From Clostridium cuniculi (lineage in GTDB: Bacteria; Bacillota; Clostridia; Clostridiales; Clostridiaceae): 64,000 bases of DNA. Below the pieces are notes generated by a model that was not told the origin of the DNA, ran no database searches, and was given only the letters and a program-made list of their open reading frames with translations. The translations under genes and the position numbers were made by a program. The stretch is from positions 1 to 64,000 of the forward strand of contig NZ_SMUS01000008.1 of NCBI RefSeq assembly GCF_004353185.1. Reading direction: 5' to 3'. Below, in pieces: positions 35,873 through 43,348 of the stretch. Every line of letters begins with the position of its first letter. Within the stretch, counting starts at the first letter, position 1.

Positions 35873-36697
35873 ATGTTAAGAGTATTAAAAAGGCATATCT
35901 TATTAGGATTTTTAATAATAGGTATATTGAATTTCTCTGGATGTACAGCAATAGAAAGTATAGAGAAAAAGTTAGGCTTAAAAAATGATTATTTTAATTA
36001 TTTAAATTCAAATGATGTAGAGCAAATAAGTATACAGAGCACTAGGGATCCATCATTTAAGTTTATAGTAACTGATGAAAGTGCAATTAAGGAAATGTCT
36101 AATTTATTATCAAAGGCAAAAATAAGTGAAAATAAGTCAACTTTAGAACCTGATTATAAGTTTGAGTTTGATTTAGGCGATGAAGTAAAAGAGTTTTATT
36201 ATGTTGTAGGAACTGATGAAGGAAATTTTTATAATGATGAAAATATATTTTCAGTTTCAAATAGGTTAGATGAGGGAATTATAAAAAATCTTTCATTTAT
36301 AAGAAAGCCTAGAGACTTTGATTATATATATTATCAATCTATTTTAGATGTATTACAAACGGCTAGTAAAAATAGTGATATTAATAATTATAAAGTTGGT
36401 ATTAACATAAAGGGAGATGTGGATTGCTTAAAATATGTGTTTTCTACTGATTTAAATAAATTCATAGAAAAGGCACAGCAAATTATATCAAATGTAGAAT
36501 TAGTAAATAATAATGATAGTGATTTTGATGTTGTAGTTACTGTAAAAAATAGAGGATATGATAGTACTAATTTTAAAACATTAATTACAGTAACTAATAA
36601 GAAGGAAAATACAGAAAGCAAATATTATGTTGTTGCAGTTAATGAGTTTAAAGAGTGGAATATAGATATTTTAGAAAGTAAACCTGATAATTGGTAA
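35873..36697 (+). CDS. Predicted lipoprotein of unknown function
   Basis: A 274-residue product with a lipoprotein signal: basic start (RVLKRH), hydrophobic stretch (about 9-19) and lipobox FSGC with Cys23. The mature part contains no named domain; it has alternating hydrophobic residues and Asp/Asn-rich turns that suggest beta structure. An AAAGGAG site lies seven bases before the ATG. It follows a terminator and ends 80 bases before a ferredoxin gene. It is not obviously related to the lipoprotein at 1453. Confidence 0.65.
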   Translation: MLRVLKRHILLGFLIIGILNFSGCTAIESIEKKLGLKNDYFNYLNSNDVEQISIQSTRDPSFKFIVTDESAIKEMSNLLSKAKISENKSTLEPDYKFEFDLGDEVKEFYYVVGTDEGNFYNDENIFSVSNRLDEGIIKNLSFIRKPRDFDYIYYQSILDVLQTASKNSDINNYKVGINIKGDVDCLKYVFSTDLNKFIEKAQQIISNVELVNNNDSDFDVVVTVKNRGYDSTNFKTLITVTNKKENTESKYYVVAVNEFKEWNIDILESKPDNW

Positions 36698-36777
36698 AAT
36701 AAAAAAATTTTCAACTTACATAACATATTAGAATTTTGTAAATAATAATATTGAAGTTTGTTAAAGGGGTTGAAGTT

Positions 36778-36966
36778 ATGAATGCATCTGTAGATAAAGA
36801 TACTTGTATTGGATGTGGATTATGTCCATCAATATGTCCAGAAGTTTTTGAAATGGATGATGATGGTAAAGCAGTAGCGAAAACTAATCCTGTGCCAGGT
36901 GGAAATGAAGATGATGCAAGAGATGCAGAATCAAGTTGTCCAGTAAATGCAATAAGTCTAGATTAA
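36778..36966 (+). CDS. Ferredoxin with one [4Fe-4S] cluster
   Basis: A 62-residue ferredoxin. The motif CIGCGLCPSICP (about residues 9-20) and the distant CPVNAI near the C-terminus supply four cluster cysteines; the fourth Cys in the first motif lies before the Pro. The central acidic loop (DMDDDGKA-like) and lack of a second CxxCxxC indicate a mono-cluster type, not the 2[4Fe-4S] clostridial ferredoxin. It carries low-potential electrons. I use ATG 36778, eight bases after AAAGGGG; the upstream in-frame TTG has no ribosome site. A bidirectional terminator follows at 36965-37008. Confidence 0.9.
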   Translation: MNASVDKDTCIGCGLCPSICPEVFEMDDDGKAVAKTNPVPGGNEDDARDAESSCPVNAISLD

Positions 36967-37008
36967 AAAAATATACCATATAGCATTAAGCTATATGGTA
37001 TATTTTTT
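36965..37008. terminator. Bidirectional terminator, ferredoxin and thiT
   Basis: AAATATACCATATAGC and GCTATATGGTATATTT, five-base loop, with A and T runs on both sides. It lies between convergent genes. Confidence 0.9.
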
Positions 37009-37076
37009 ATGAAACAACTCTTCATAAATTATGAGTTGTAAGTTCAGTTATCTAAGTCAAAGATTTATAATCATAC

Positions 37077-37724
37077 TTATGTTAATGATATATTTGATTT
37101 TAATGTTTTAATTAATTGTTCTATAGGTAAAAATGCTAATAATGCTAAGCATATTAATAGCTCACCACCTACTGCAAATCCATTTACTGCTAGGGAGTAT
37201 ATTATAGGAGACATTCCTGCTGGTGCATATGAACCAAAGAATATTACTCCAGAAATAAAGTGACATGCAAATCGTAGGAGCATTCCTAATGTAGCACCCA
37301 AATACTTATTTTTAAAGAATCCTGCAACTCCAACAGCCATAAAAGGTAAAGGATAATCAAATAAAACTTGAATTGGATTCAGTATATATGGATCAATAAT
37401 TAACTTAAGTATTCCAAATAGAAATCCAGTAAATAAACCTATTGATGGCCCGTAAATAAATGAAATTAATAGTATTGGAATCATACTTCCTAATGAAATG
37501 CTTCCACCACCATTTGGTAATGTATAAACTTTTAACATATCCAAAATGAAGGCAAGTGCAATAGCTAGTCCTATTCTAGCCACTAATTTTGAATCAAACT
37601 TTAATGATTTAAACTTTATAAAAGCAATTAGTAAAATTGCACAACCTATTAAGGTGATTAGTGTAAGTGGGCTGCTAAAAAGTGTTTTGAAATTTTCTCC
37701 TAGTGTTGCTAGAAAATTTGACAT
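37077..37724 (-). CDS. thiT: Thiamine transporter ThiT (ECF S-component)
   Basis: A 215-residue membrane protein with about six segments. The GGGSISLGSMIPILLISF stretch (about 73-90) and YGP, with LDYPLP-like Trp/Tyr-rich segments, match ThiT/YuaJ S-components, which capture thiamine and associate with the shared ECF ATPase module encoded elsewhere. The upstream TPP riboswitch independently supports thiamine as substrate. It has an extra N-terminal membrane segment of about 35 residues relative to short ThiT forms. AAGGAGG ribosome site. Confidence 0.9.
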   Translation of the reverse strand: MSNFLATLGENFKTLFSSPLTLITLIGCAILLIAFIKFKSLKFDSKLVARIGLAIALAFILDMLKVYTLPNGGGSISLGSMIPILLISFIYGPSIGLFTGFLFGILKLIIDPYILNPIQVLFDYPLPFMAVGVAGFFKNKYLGATLGMLLRFACHFISGVIFFGSYAPAGMSPIIYSLAVNGFAVGGELLICLALLAFLPIEQLIKTLKSNISLT

Positions 37725-37752
37725 AAAAAAAATACCTCCTTATTTTGCGTAA

Positions 37753-37872
37753 GAGGGTACCTTAGCATGAGAATATAAAACTCTATGATGGCTTTCCTAC
37801 GCTGGAATTATCCAGATCAGGTTAAAAGGGTTGATGAAAATTCATCTCTCAGCCTTGGGGCACCCCTAGCAA
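37753..37872 (-). ncRNA. TPP riboswitch of thiT
   Basis: Read on the minus strand: GGGGTGCCCC, GGCTGAGAGATGAA, ACCCTTTTAACCTGATCTGG, ATAATTCCAGCGTAGGAAAGC. These are the conserved THI-box blocks. Downstream, TACCCTCTT can pair with AAGGAGGTA, the thiT ribosome site, so control is probably at translation. Confidence 0.95.
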
Positions 37873-37902
37873 CTTAAATATAATTTAATTTTAGGCAAAG
37901 AT

Positions 37903-38106
37903 TTACAAAAAGTCAACGCTTTTATTTACCATTTGGCAAGGTTTATAATTTGTATTTGAAGAATTATTATATAAGTTAGACAAACTTATGTTACTACCTA
38001 TTGGCATAAGTGTTTCAAAAGAAGTTAAAGGCATTGTTATAATAGAATCATCTTCTAATAAAATAAAAGCATCATTGCCAGTATAATCTAGTATCATTCC
38101 TTTCAT
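37903..38106 (-). CDS. Small stand-alone protein resembling an RsgI N-terminal domain
   Basis: A 67-residue protein starting MKGMILDYTGNDAFILLEDD. This opening, with alternating beta residues, resembles the anti-sigma RsgI_N domain of clostridial RsgI proteins, which bind SigI. No membrane segment or C-terminal domain is present. An AGGACGG-type ribosome site lies before the ATG at 38106, with an in-frame GTG at 38115 being too close. No SigI gene is nearby. It could be a free regulator or a small unrelated beta protein; similarity is short. Confidence 0.5.
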   Translation of the reverse strand: MKGMILDYTGNDAFILLEDDSIITMPLTSFETLMPIGSNISLSNLYNNSSNTNYKPCQMVNKSVDFL

Positions 38107-38157
38107 ATTTAACACCGTCCTAAATAAGTTTATATTAGTTTACACATAAATAATAAT

Positions 38158-38194
38158 AAAAATACATCCAAGAAAATTCTTGGATGTATTTTTT
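38158..38194. terminator. Terminator of the degV-padR operon
   Basis: AAAATACATCCAAGAA pairs with TTCTTGGATGTATTTT; the A run on the left becomes the U tract on the minus strand. Confidence 0.85.
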
Positions 38195-38648
38195 ATAAAT
38201 AAAGATCTTTATAAACGATTTGAAAGACTTTTAATGATTCTTCTATTTTATGTTTAAGTAATTTTTTTCTATTAGCAAATTCAACTTCGCCTAGTGGAGT
38301 TAGAGAATAAAATTTTTGAAATTTCTTCTTAGGATCATCCCATTGACCAATAACTAAGCCTTCTTTTTCTAGTTTTTTTAATAATGGATATATTCCACCA
38401 GTACTAGGTGTCCATAATCCATTAGTTCTTTCAGAAACCTTAGTAGAAATTTCATTACCATTTGTTGGGCCGGATTTTAATATATGAAGAACATAAATAG
38501 GTAATAATCCTTTTGTAAATACTTGACCAACTGCTTCTTTTTCTTTTTGAACTTTTTTTAGTTCTGCAAGTTTGGCTTTATATTCATCATATAATCTTTT
38601 TTCTTCAGCCTTTAAATCTTCAATATTGTTAAAATCAAAATCACTCAT
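38193..38648 (-). CDS. PadR-family transcriptional regulator
   Basis: A 151-residue protein with a charged helical N-terminal extension (about 1-42, DLKAEEKRLYDEYKAKLAEL) followed by a PadR winged helix (about 45-130: ISTKVSERTNGLWTPSTGGIYPLLKKLEKEGLV, seen in part). The conserved GxxYxxLxxLExxGL region is clear. PadR repressors bind palindromic operators and respond to small molecules. It is co-transcribed with degV, three bases after degV stops, and twin palindromes overlap the operon promoter at 39553-39594, so autoregulation is a natural inference. Confidence 0.85.
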   Translation of the reverse strand: MSDFDFNNIEDLKAEEKRLYDEYKAKLAELKKVQKEKEAVGQVFTKGLLPIYVLHILKSGPTNGNEISTKVSERTNGLWTPSTGGIYPLLKKLEKEGLVIGQWDDPKKKFQKFYSLTPLGEVEFANRKKLLKHKIEESLKVFQIVYKDLYL

Positions 38649-38651
38649 AGA

Positions 38652-39497
38652 TTATTTAACCATTTTTACAGAAAAGCCTATTAATCCAGGACCACCATGA
38701 ATACCAAGAGCAGGACTTATTTCTGCTATTTTTATAGATACTACATTTGTTAAATCTTTAAGTGAATTCATATATTTAATAGCCTCATCCTCGCAACCAG
38801 CGTGTAAAACAGCAACTTCACATTTACCTTTAGCTAAGTATCCTTTTAATAATTCAGTCATTTTTGATAAAGATTGTTTTCTTCCTCTTACTTTTGCAAC
38901 GTTATAATAAACACCATCTTCATCTGTAGTTATTATAGGTTTAAGATTTAGTAATTCACCAACAGTTCCAGCAAGTCTACCAATTCTTCCGCCTTTTTTT
39001 AAATATTCTAATGTATTAATAGTAAAGTATCCAATAACTCTTTTTCTTATTTCTGGTATTTCTTTAATTATTTCTTCATAACTTTTACCTTCTTTTATAA
39101 GTTTAGCAACTTCTAAAACTATTTCTCCTTGAGGATAAGCTAGTATTTTTGAGTCATAAACAAAAGAAGTAAGTTTTGGGTGATCTTCTAAAGCTAATCT
39201 TAGGGCATTAAAGCTTCCAGAAAGACCACTAGAAATTGAAATACAAATTACATGAGTATAGCCTTCTTGTTCTAATTTATTTAAAATATCTTCAGTTTCT
39301 TGAGCACTTGGTAAAGAAGTTTTAGGAACTTCTTTTTCTAAATTATCATATACCTCTTGAGGTGAAATATCTATTCTATCTCTATAATCACCATTAGAAT
39401 AAATTATTCTAAGTGGTAATAAATTTATATTATTTTCTTTTAATGTATTTAAATCAAGGTCACATGCACTGTCAGTTATTAAAGCAATTTTTTGCAT
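38652..39497 (-). CDS. DegV-family fatty-acid-binding protein
   Basis: A 281-residue DegV protein. It shows TDSACDL (residues 6-12) at the N-terminus, SISSGLSGSFNALRLA (about 85-100), GGRIGR (about 170-175) and a C-terminal HGGPGLIGF. DegV/FakB proteins bind a fatty acid and present it to the FakA kinase; no fakA is seen here, so the function is open. GGAGG ribosome site nine bases before ATG. First gene of a two-gene operon with padR. Confidence 0.9.
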   Translation of the reverse strand: MQKIALITDSACDLDLNTLKENNINLLPLRIIYSNGDYRDRIDISPQEVYDNLEKEVPKTSLPSAQETEDILNKLEQEGYTHVICISISSGLSGSFNALRLALEDHPKLTSFVYDSKILAYPQGEIVLEVAKLIKEGKSYEEIIKEIPEIRKRVIGYFTINTLEYLKKGGRIGRLAGTVGELLNLKPIITTDEDGVYYNVAKVRGRKQSLSKMTELLKGYLAKGKCEVAVLHAGCEDEAIKYMNSLKDLTNVVSIKIAEISPALGIHGGPGLIGFSVKMVK

Positions 39498-39531
39498 AAA
39501 AAATCCTCCGAAAGTCTAATTTTATAAACTT

Positions 39532-39559
39532 AGTATATCATATGAGATAATATTATCAA
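39532..39559 (-). promoter_or_regulatory. Promoter of the degV-padR operon
   Basis: On the minus strand TTGATA (39559-39554), a 16-base spacer and TATACT (39537-39532). The -35 lies inside the palindrome at 39553-39568. Confidence 0.6.
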
Positions 39560-39594
39560 TAGTGATAAAGAAAAAACATTATCACTATTGATAA
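39553..39594. promoter_or_regulatory. Twin 16-bp palindromic operators
   Basis: TTATCAATAGTGATAA (39553-39568) and TTATCACTATTGATAA (39579-39594) are each TTATCA-N4-TGATAA palindromes and are reverse complements of each other, 26 bases apart. The first covers the degV promoter -35. Confidence 0.65.
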
Positions 39595-39655
39595 TGTTTT
39601 TTTATTCAAATTTTATCAAAAATTTGAAGGAGAATAGAAGTTCAAAATAGAATTA

Positions 39656-39701
39656 ATACTATATATTGTATTTCATACATAGAATATACAATATATAGTG
39701 T
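39656..39701 (+). promoter_or_regulatory. Tandem NrdR boxes upstream of nrdD
   Basis: Box 1 ATACTATATATTGTAT (39656-39671) and box 2 ATACAATATATAGTGT (39686-39701) match the NrdR consensus ACACWATATNTWGTGT at 14 and 15 of 16 positions. They are 30 bases apart, about three helical turns, as is usual for NrdR pairs. Confidence 0.85.
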
Positions 39702-39723
39702 GAATTTGTAGGAGGCGGTTATT

Positions 39724-41841
39724 TTGCTATATGTAGTAAAACGAGATGGAAGAGAGGTTGAATTTGATAGTAATAAAATTATTAATGCAATAAAAAAGGC
39801 AAGTGACGAAGTTGGAGAACAATTAAGAGAAGATCAAATATTAGAATGTATACAAAGGATTATTAAATATATTGAAGTTGCACAAAAAGAAAAAGTATCA
39901 GTAGAAGAAGTACAAAATTTAGTTGAAAAAGCTCTAATTGATAGTAACCATAAAAATATTCAAGGAGCATATTCTTCTTATAGAAGAGAAAGAACTAGAA
40001 TTAGAGGAATTAAGTCAGATTTAATGAAAGCAATTGAAAAAATAGGAATAGAAACTGATAGGGATAATGCTAATGTTGGAAACAATTTTAGTGCTAAGTT
40101 ATTAAGAATAGCTTCAGAGTCTAATAAATGGCATAATCTTTATAATATGCCTAAGTATTTAGCAAAAGCTCATGAAGTGGGTGAAGTTTATTTTCATGAC
40201 CTAGATTCTTATAATTTAAGTATAAATTGTCTTCATATACCTACAGGAGAGATATTAAAAAGGGGATTTAATACTGGATATGGAACAATAAAGCCACCTA
40301 AACGTATAGAAACAGCTGCAGAATTATCTTGTATATTACTTCAGTCTACGCAAAATGATATGTTTGGTGGACAATCTCATCCAGATTTTGACAATGATAT
40401 GGCTGAATTTATTGAGCCAACAAGAATAGAGATAAGGGAAGAATTAATTTCTTATGGAATTCAAGGTGAAAAGCTAGAAAAAATAGTAGAAGAAAAATTA
40501 AAATCACGAGTGCACCAAGCTATGCAAGGAATTGTATATAATTTAAACACTATGCATTCACGTGCAGGCTCCCAAGTACCTTTTTCTTCTATAAATTTAG
40601 GTATACCAAATTCTAAAGATGCAGCCTTAGTATGTGAGATATTTTTAAAAGAATATGAAAAAGGATTAGGAAAAGGTGAACAACCAATATTCCCTAATAT
40701 AATTTTTAGAGTGAAAAAGGGAGTAAATAGAGAAGTAGAAGATCCTTATTACTATTTATATAAATTAGCTTGTGAGGTAGCATCAAAAAGAATGAATCCT
40801 ACATTTATGAATATAGATGCGGATTTTAATAAGGAATATTATGATCAAGGATATATTCCAGCAACAATGGGATGCAGAACATATTTAATGAAAAATGTTA
40901 ATGGTGAACCGGGGTGCAAAGGAAGAGGAAATATAGCACCAGTAACTATTAATCTACCTCGTATAGGAATAGAAGCAAATAAAGATATAGATAAGTTCTT
41001 TGAGATATTAGAAAAAAGATTAGTGTTAGCCAAAGATGCTTTACTTCATAGATATAGTGTGCTTAAAAATTTAAGAGTTAAAGATTTACCTTTTGTAGCA
41101 GGACAGGGACTTATGAAAGGTTCTGAAGGACTAAAAGCTGAAGACTCAATTGAACCAATACTTAAACAAGGAACCTGGGTAATTGGATTTATTGGATTGG
41201 CAGAAACATTATATTCTTTATTGGGATGTCATCATGGGGAATCACAAGAAGCTAGGGAGTTAGGACTAAGAATAGTTGGTTTCATAAGAGAGTATGTAGA
41301 TAGGCTAATAGAGGAAACTAAGCTTAATTGGAGTTGCTATGCAACACCGGCAGAAGGATTATCAGGAAAATTTATAAAACATGATAAAAAGATATTTGGA
41401 ATAATAAAAGGAGTAACAGATAAGGAGTATTATACAAATAGTTTCCACATACCTGTAAATTATAGTATATCAATAAAAGATAAAATTGATATAGAAGCAC
41501 CTTATCATAAACTTTGCAATGCAGGGCATATTTCATATATAGAAGTAGATGACTCACCTTCGCCAGAGAATATAATGGATATAATAAATTATGCATATAA
41601 ACACACTAATATAAGCTATATAGGGGTAAACTTTCATATTAGGTATTGTAAAGATTGTGGAGAAAATTTATTAAGTAATGAAAGTAAATGTCCTAAGTGT
41701 AATAGTAGAGATATACAAGGAATTTCAAGAGTAACTGGATATTTGAGTCTTGACGAAAGATTTGGACCAGGAAAGTATGAAGAGAGAATTGATAGAAAAT
41801 CTCATACTGGAAGTTATAAAAATAATTATGAAATATCATAG
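39724..41841 (+). CDS. nrdD: Anaerobic ribonucleoside-triphosphate reductase
   Basis: This 705-residue class III reductase makes deoxynucleotides without oxygen. It has an N-terminal ATP-cone (about 1-95, VVKRDGREVEFDSNKI), the glycyl-radical enzyme barrel, a C-terminal zinc site (CKDCGENL...CPKC, about 650-667) and the glycyl radical loop ISRVTGYL near residue 680. The start is TTG 39724 with GGAGGCGG six bases upstream. Twin NrdR boxes precede it. Its activase gene nrdG is separated by two unrelated genes. The radical is generated by NrdG. Confidence 0.96.
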   Translation: MLYVVKRDGREVEFDSNKIINAIKKASDEVGEQLREDQILECIQRIIKYIEVAQKEKVSVEEVQNLVEKALIDSNHKNIQGAYSSYRRERTRIRGIKSDLMKAIEKIGIETDRDNANVGNNFSAKLLRIASESNKWHNLYNMPKYLAKAHEVGEVYFHDLDSYNLSINCLHIPTGEILKRGFNTGYGTIKPPKRIETAAELSCILLQSTQNDMFGGQSHPDFDNDMAEFIEPTRIEIREELISYGIQGEKLEKIVEEKLKSRVHQAMQGIVYNLNTMHSRAGSQVPFSSINLGIPNSKDAALVCEIFLKEYEKGLGKGEQPIFPNIIFRVKKGVNREVEDPYYYLYKLACEVASKRMNPTFMNIDADFNKEYYDQGYIPATMGCRTYLMKNVNGEPGCKGRGNIAPVTINLPRIGIEANKDIDKFFEILEKRLVLAKDALLHRYSVLKNLRVKDLPFVAGQGLMKGSEGLKAEDSIEPILKQGTWVIGFIGLAETLYSLLGCHHGESQEARELGLRIVGFIREYVDRLIEETKLNWSCYATPAEGLSGKFIKHDKKIFGIIKGVTDKEYYTNSFHIPVNYSISIKDKIDIEAPYHKLCNAGHISYIEVDDSPSPENIMDIINYAYKHTNISYIGVNFHIRYCKDCGENLLSNESKCPKCNSRDIQGISRVTGYLSLDERFGPGKYEERIDRKSHTGSYKNNYEIS

Positions 41842-41850
41842 ATAGCTGTA

Positions 41851-41896
41851 AAGCCTTCATATAAGTTATAGTGATATAACTTATATGAGGGTTTAC
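41851..41896 (+). terminator. Terminator-like hairpin after nrdD
   Basis: CCTTCATATAAGTTATA and TATAACTTATATGAGGG form a long stem with a GTGA loop; the T run is weak (GTTTACT). Confidence 0.6.
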
Positions 41897-42030
41897 TATA
41901 TAAAATGAAGGAAAAGTAAAAATAGTTGCAAAATTTGAAAGTATAATAGGAATAAGTGTAATTATAGCCTATTAAAATGAATTGAAAAATAAAAAACTTG
42001 CAATTTTTAGAAAAAAATATTGGTTTTTTA

Positions 42031-42114
42031 TTGAGAAATTATTATAAATATGATATTATGGTAAAAAAAGGTATAGATAAAATGGAGAGGTACACACATT
42101 TACCTCTATTTTTT
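42031..42114 (+). promoter_or_regulatory. Promoter and possible attenuator of the nifV-like operon
   Basis: TTGAGA (42031-42036), a 17-base spacer and TATTAT (42054-42059). About 20 bases after the predicted start comes AGAGGTA/TACCTCT followed by TATTTTTT (42086-42114), an intrinsic-terminator shape inside the leader. The rest of the 332-base gap after nrdD holds no gene I can see. Confidence 0.5.
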
Positions 42115-42173
42115 ATAAATCAAATTATAAAAACATTTTAAAAAAGATATACAAAAATAAAGGGGGCAAAAAA

Positions 42174-43346
42174 ATGGCTATTAAAAATGTCAATGGCGAC
42201 AGAAAAATCTATATAGTCGATACGACTCTTAGAGATGGGGAGCAAACTGCAGGAGTTGTTTTTGCAAATGAGGAAAAACTAATTATTGCAGATATGTTAA
42301 GTGAACTTGGGGTTGACCAACTAGAAGTAGGAATTCCTACTATGGGTGGAGATGAAAAAGAAGCAATTAAGCAAATTGTAAAAAGAAATAATGGTAGAAA
42401 AAGTATAATGGCTTGGAATAGAGCTGTTATTAGTGATATTGAAGAGTCTATAGATTGCGGAGTGGATGCAGTAGCAATTTCAGTATCAGTATCTGATATT
42501 CATATTAAGCATAAGCTTAAGACATCAAGAGAATGGGTATTAGAGAATATGATTAAATCAGTTGAATTTGCAAAGAAAAAAGGTTTATATGTATCAGTAA
42601 ATGGAGAAGATGCTTCAAGGGCTGATAATGAATTCTTAATAGAATTTATTAATGAAGCTAAAAAAGCAGGAGCTGATAGATTTAGATATTGTGATACAGT
42701 TGGAATAATGGAGCCATTTTCTATAAGAAAAAATATTGAAGAATTATATAAAAGAACAGGCTTTGATATAGAAATGCATACTCATAATGATTTTGGAATG
42801 GCTACAGCAAATGCTATTGCAGGAATATTGGGTGGTGCAAGTCATGTTGGCGTAACTGTAAATGGACTTGGAGAAAGAGCAGGAAATGCTGCATTAGAAG
42901 AGGTATTAATGGCTCTTATATATGTTTATGGATATGAAGCTGATGTAAATACAAAGATGTTTAGGGAAGTTTCAGAGTATGTTGCACAAGCAGCTGGAAG
43001 AGAACTTCCTATTTGGAAAGCTATTGTTGGAGATAATATGTTTGCTCATGAGTCAGGAATACATGCTGATGGAGCAATAAAGAATCCAAAAAATTATGAG
43101 GCCTTTGATCCAGATGTTATTGGATTACAAAGACAAATTGTTATAGGAAAGCATTCAGGTAAAGCTGGGATAATAAATAAATTTAAGGAATACAATATTG
43201 AATTAAATGATGAAGAGGCTAAGGGAATACTAGAAATGGTAAGAGCTGCTTCTGTTAGATTAAAGAGAACACTATTTGATAAGGAGTTAGTTAAACTTTA
43301 TCAAGAGTACAAGAGATTAAATGAAGAAAATGATAAGGAGAATTAA
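42174..43346 (+). CDS. Homocitrate/Re-citrate synthase-like enzyme (NifV group)
   Basis: A 390-residue acyl-CoA-condensing TIM-barrel of the isopropylmalate/homocitrate synthase family. Landmarks are [15 protein letters not shown] (about 16-30), the metal-site [13 protein letters not shown] (about 204-216), and [15 protein letters not shown] (about 232-246). The GxGxGxRAGN pattern and length fit NifV. Clostridial Re-citrate synthase also lies in this clade, so the product may be citrate or homocitrate. No nitrogenase gene is in the window. It is followed within two bases by an aconitase-like gene, implying a two-step pathway. Confidence 0.8.
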   Translation: MAIKNVNGDRKIYIVDTTLRDGEQTAGVVFANEEKLIIADMLSELGVDQLEVGIPTMGGDEKEAIKQIVKRNNGRKSIMAWNRAVISDIEESIDCGVDAVAISVSVSDIHIKHKLKTSREWVLENMIKSVEFAKKKGLYVSVNGEDASRADNEFLIEFINEAKKAGADRFRYCDTVGIMEPFSIRKNIEELYKRTGFDIEMHTHNDFGMATANAIAGILGGASHVGVTVNGLGERAGNAALEEVLMALIYVYGYEADVNTKMFREVSEYVAQAAGRELPIWKAIVGDNMFAHESGIHADGAIKNPKNYEAFDPDVIGLQRQIVIGKHSGKAGIINKFKEYNIELNDEEAKGILEMVRAASVRLKRTLFDKELVKLYQEYKRLNEENDKEN

Positions 43347-43348
43347 AG

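Noticed and set aside
42174-43346. Nitrogenase-linked nifV annotation
   Set aside because: No nif structural or assembly genes are in the window; the clade also includes Re-citrate synthases, so a nitrogen-fixation role is not supported.
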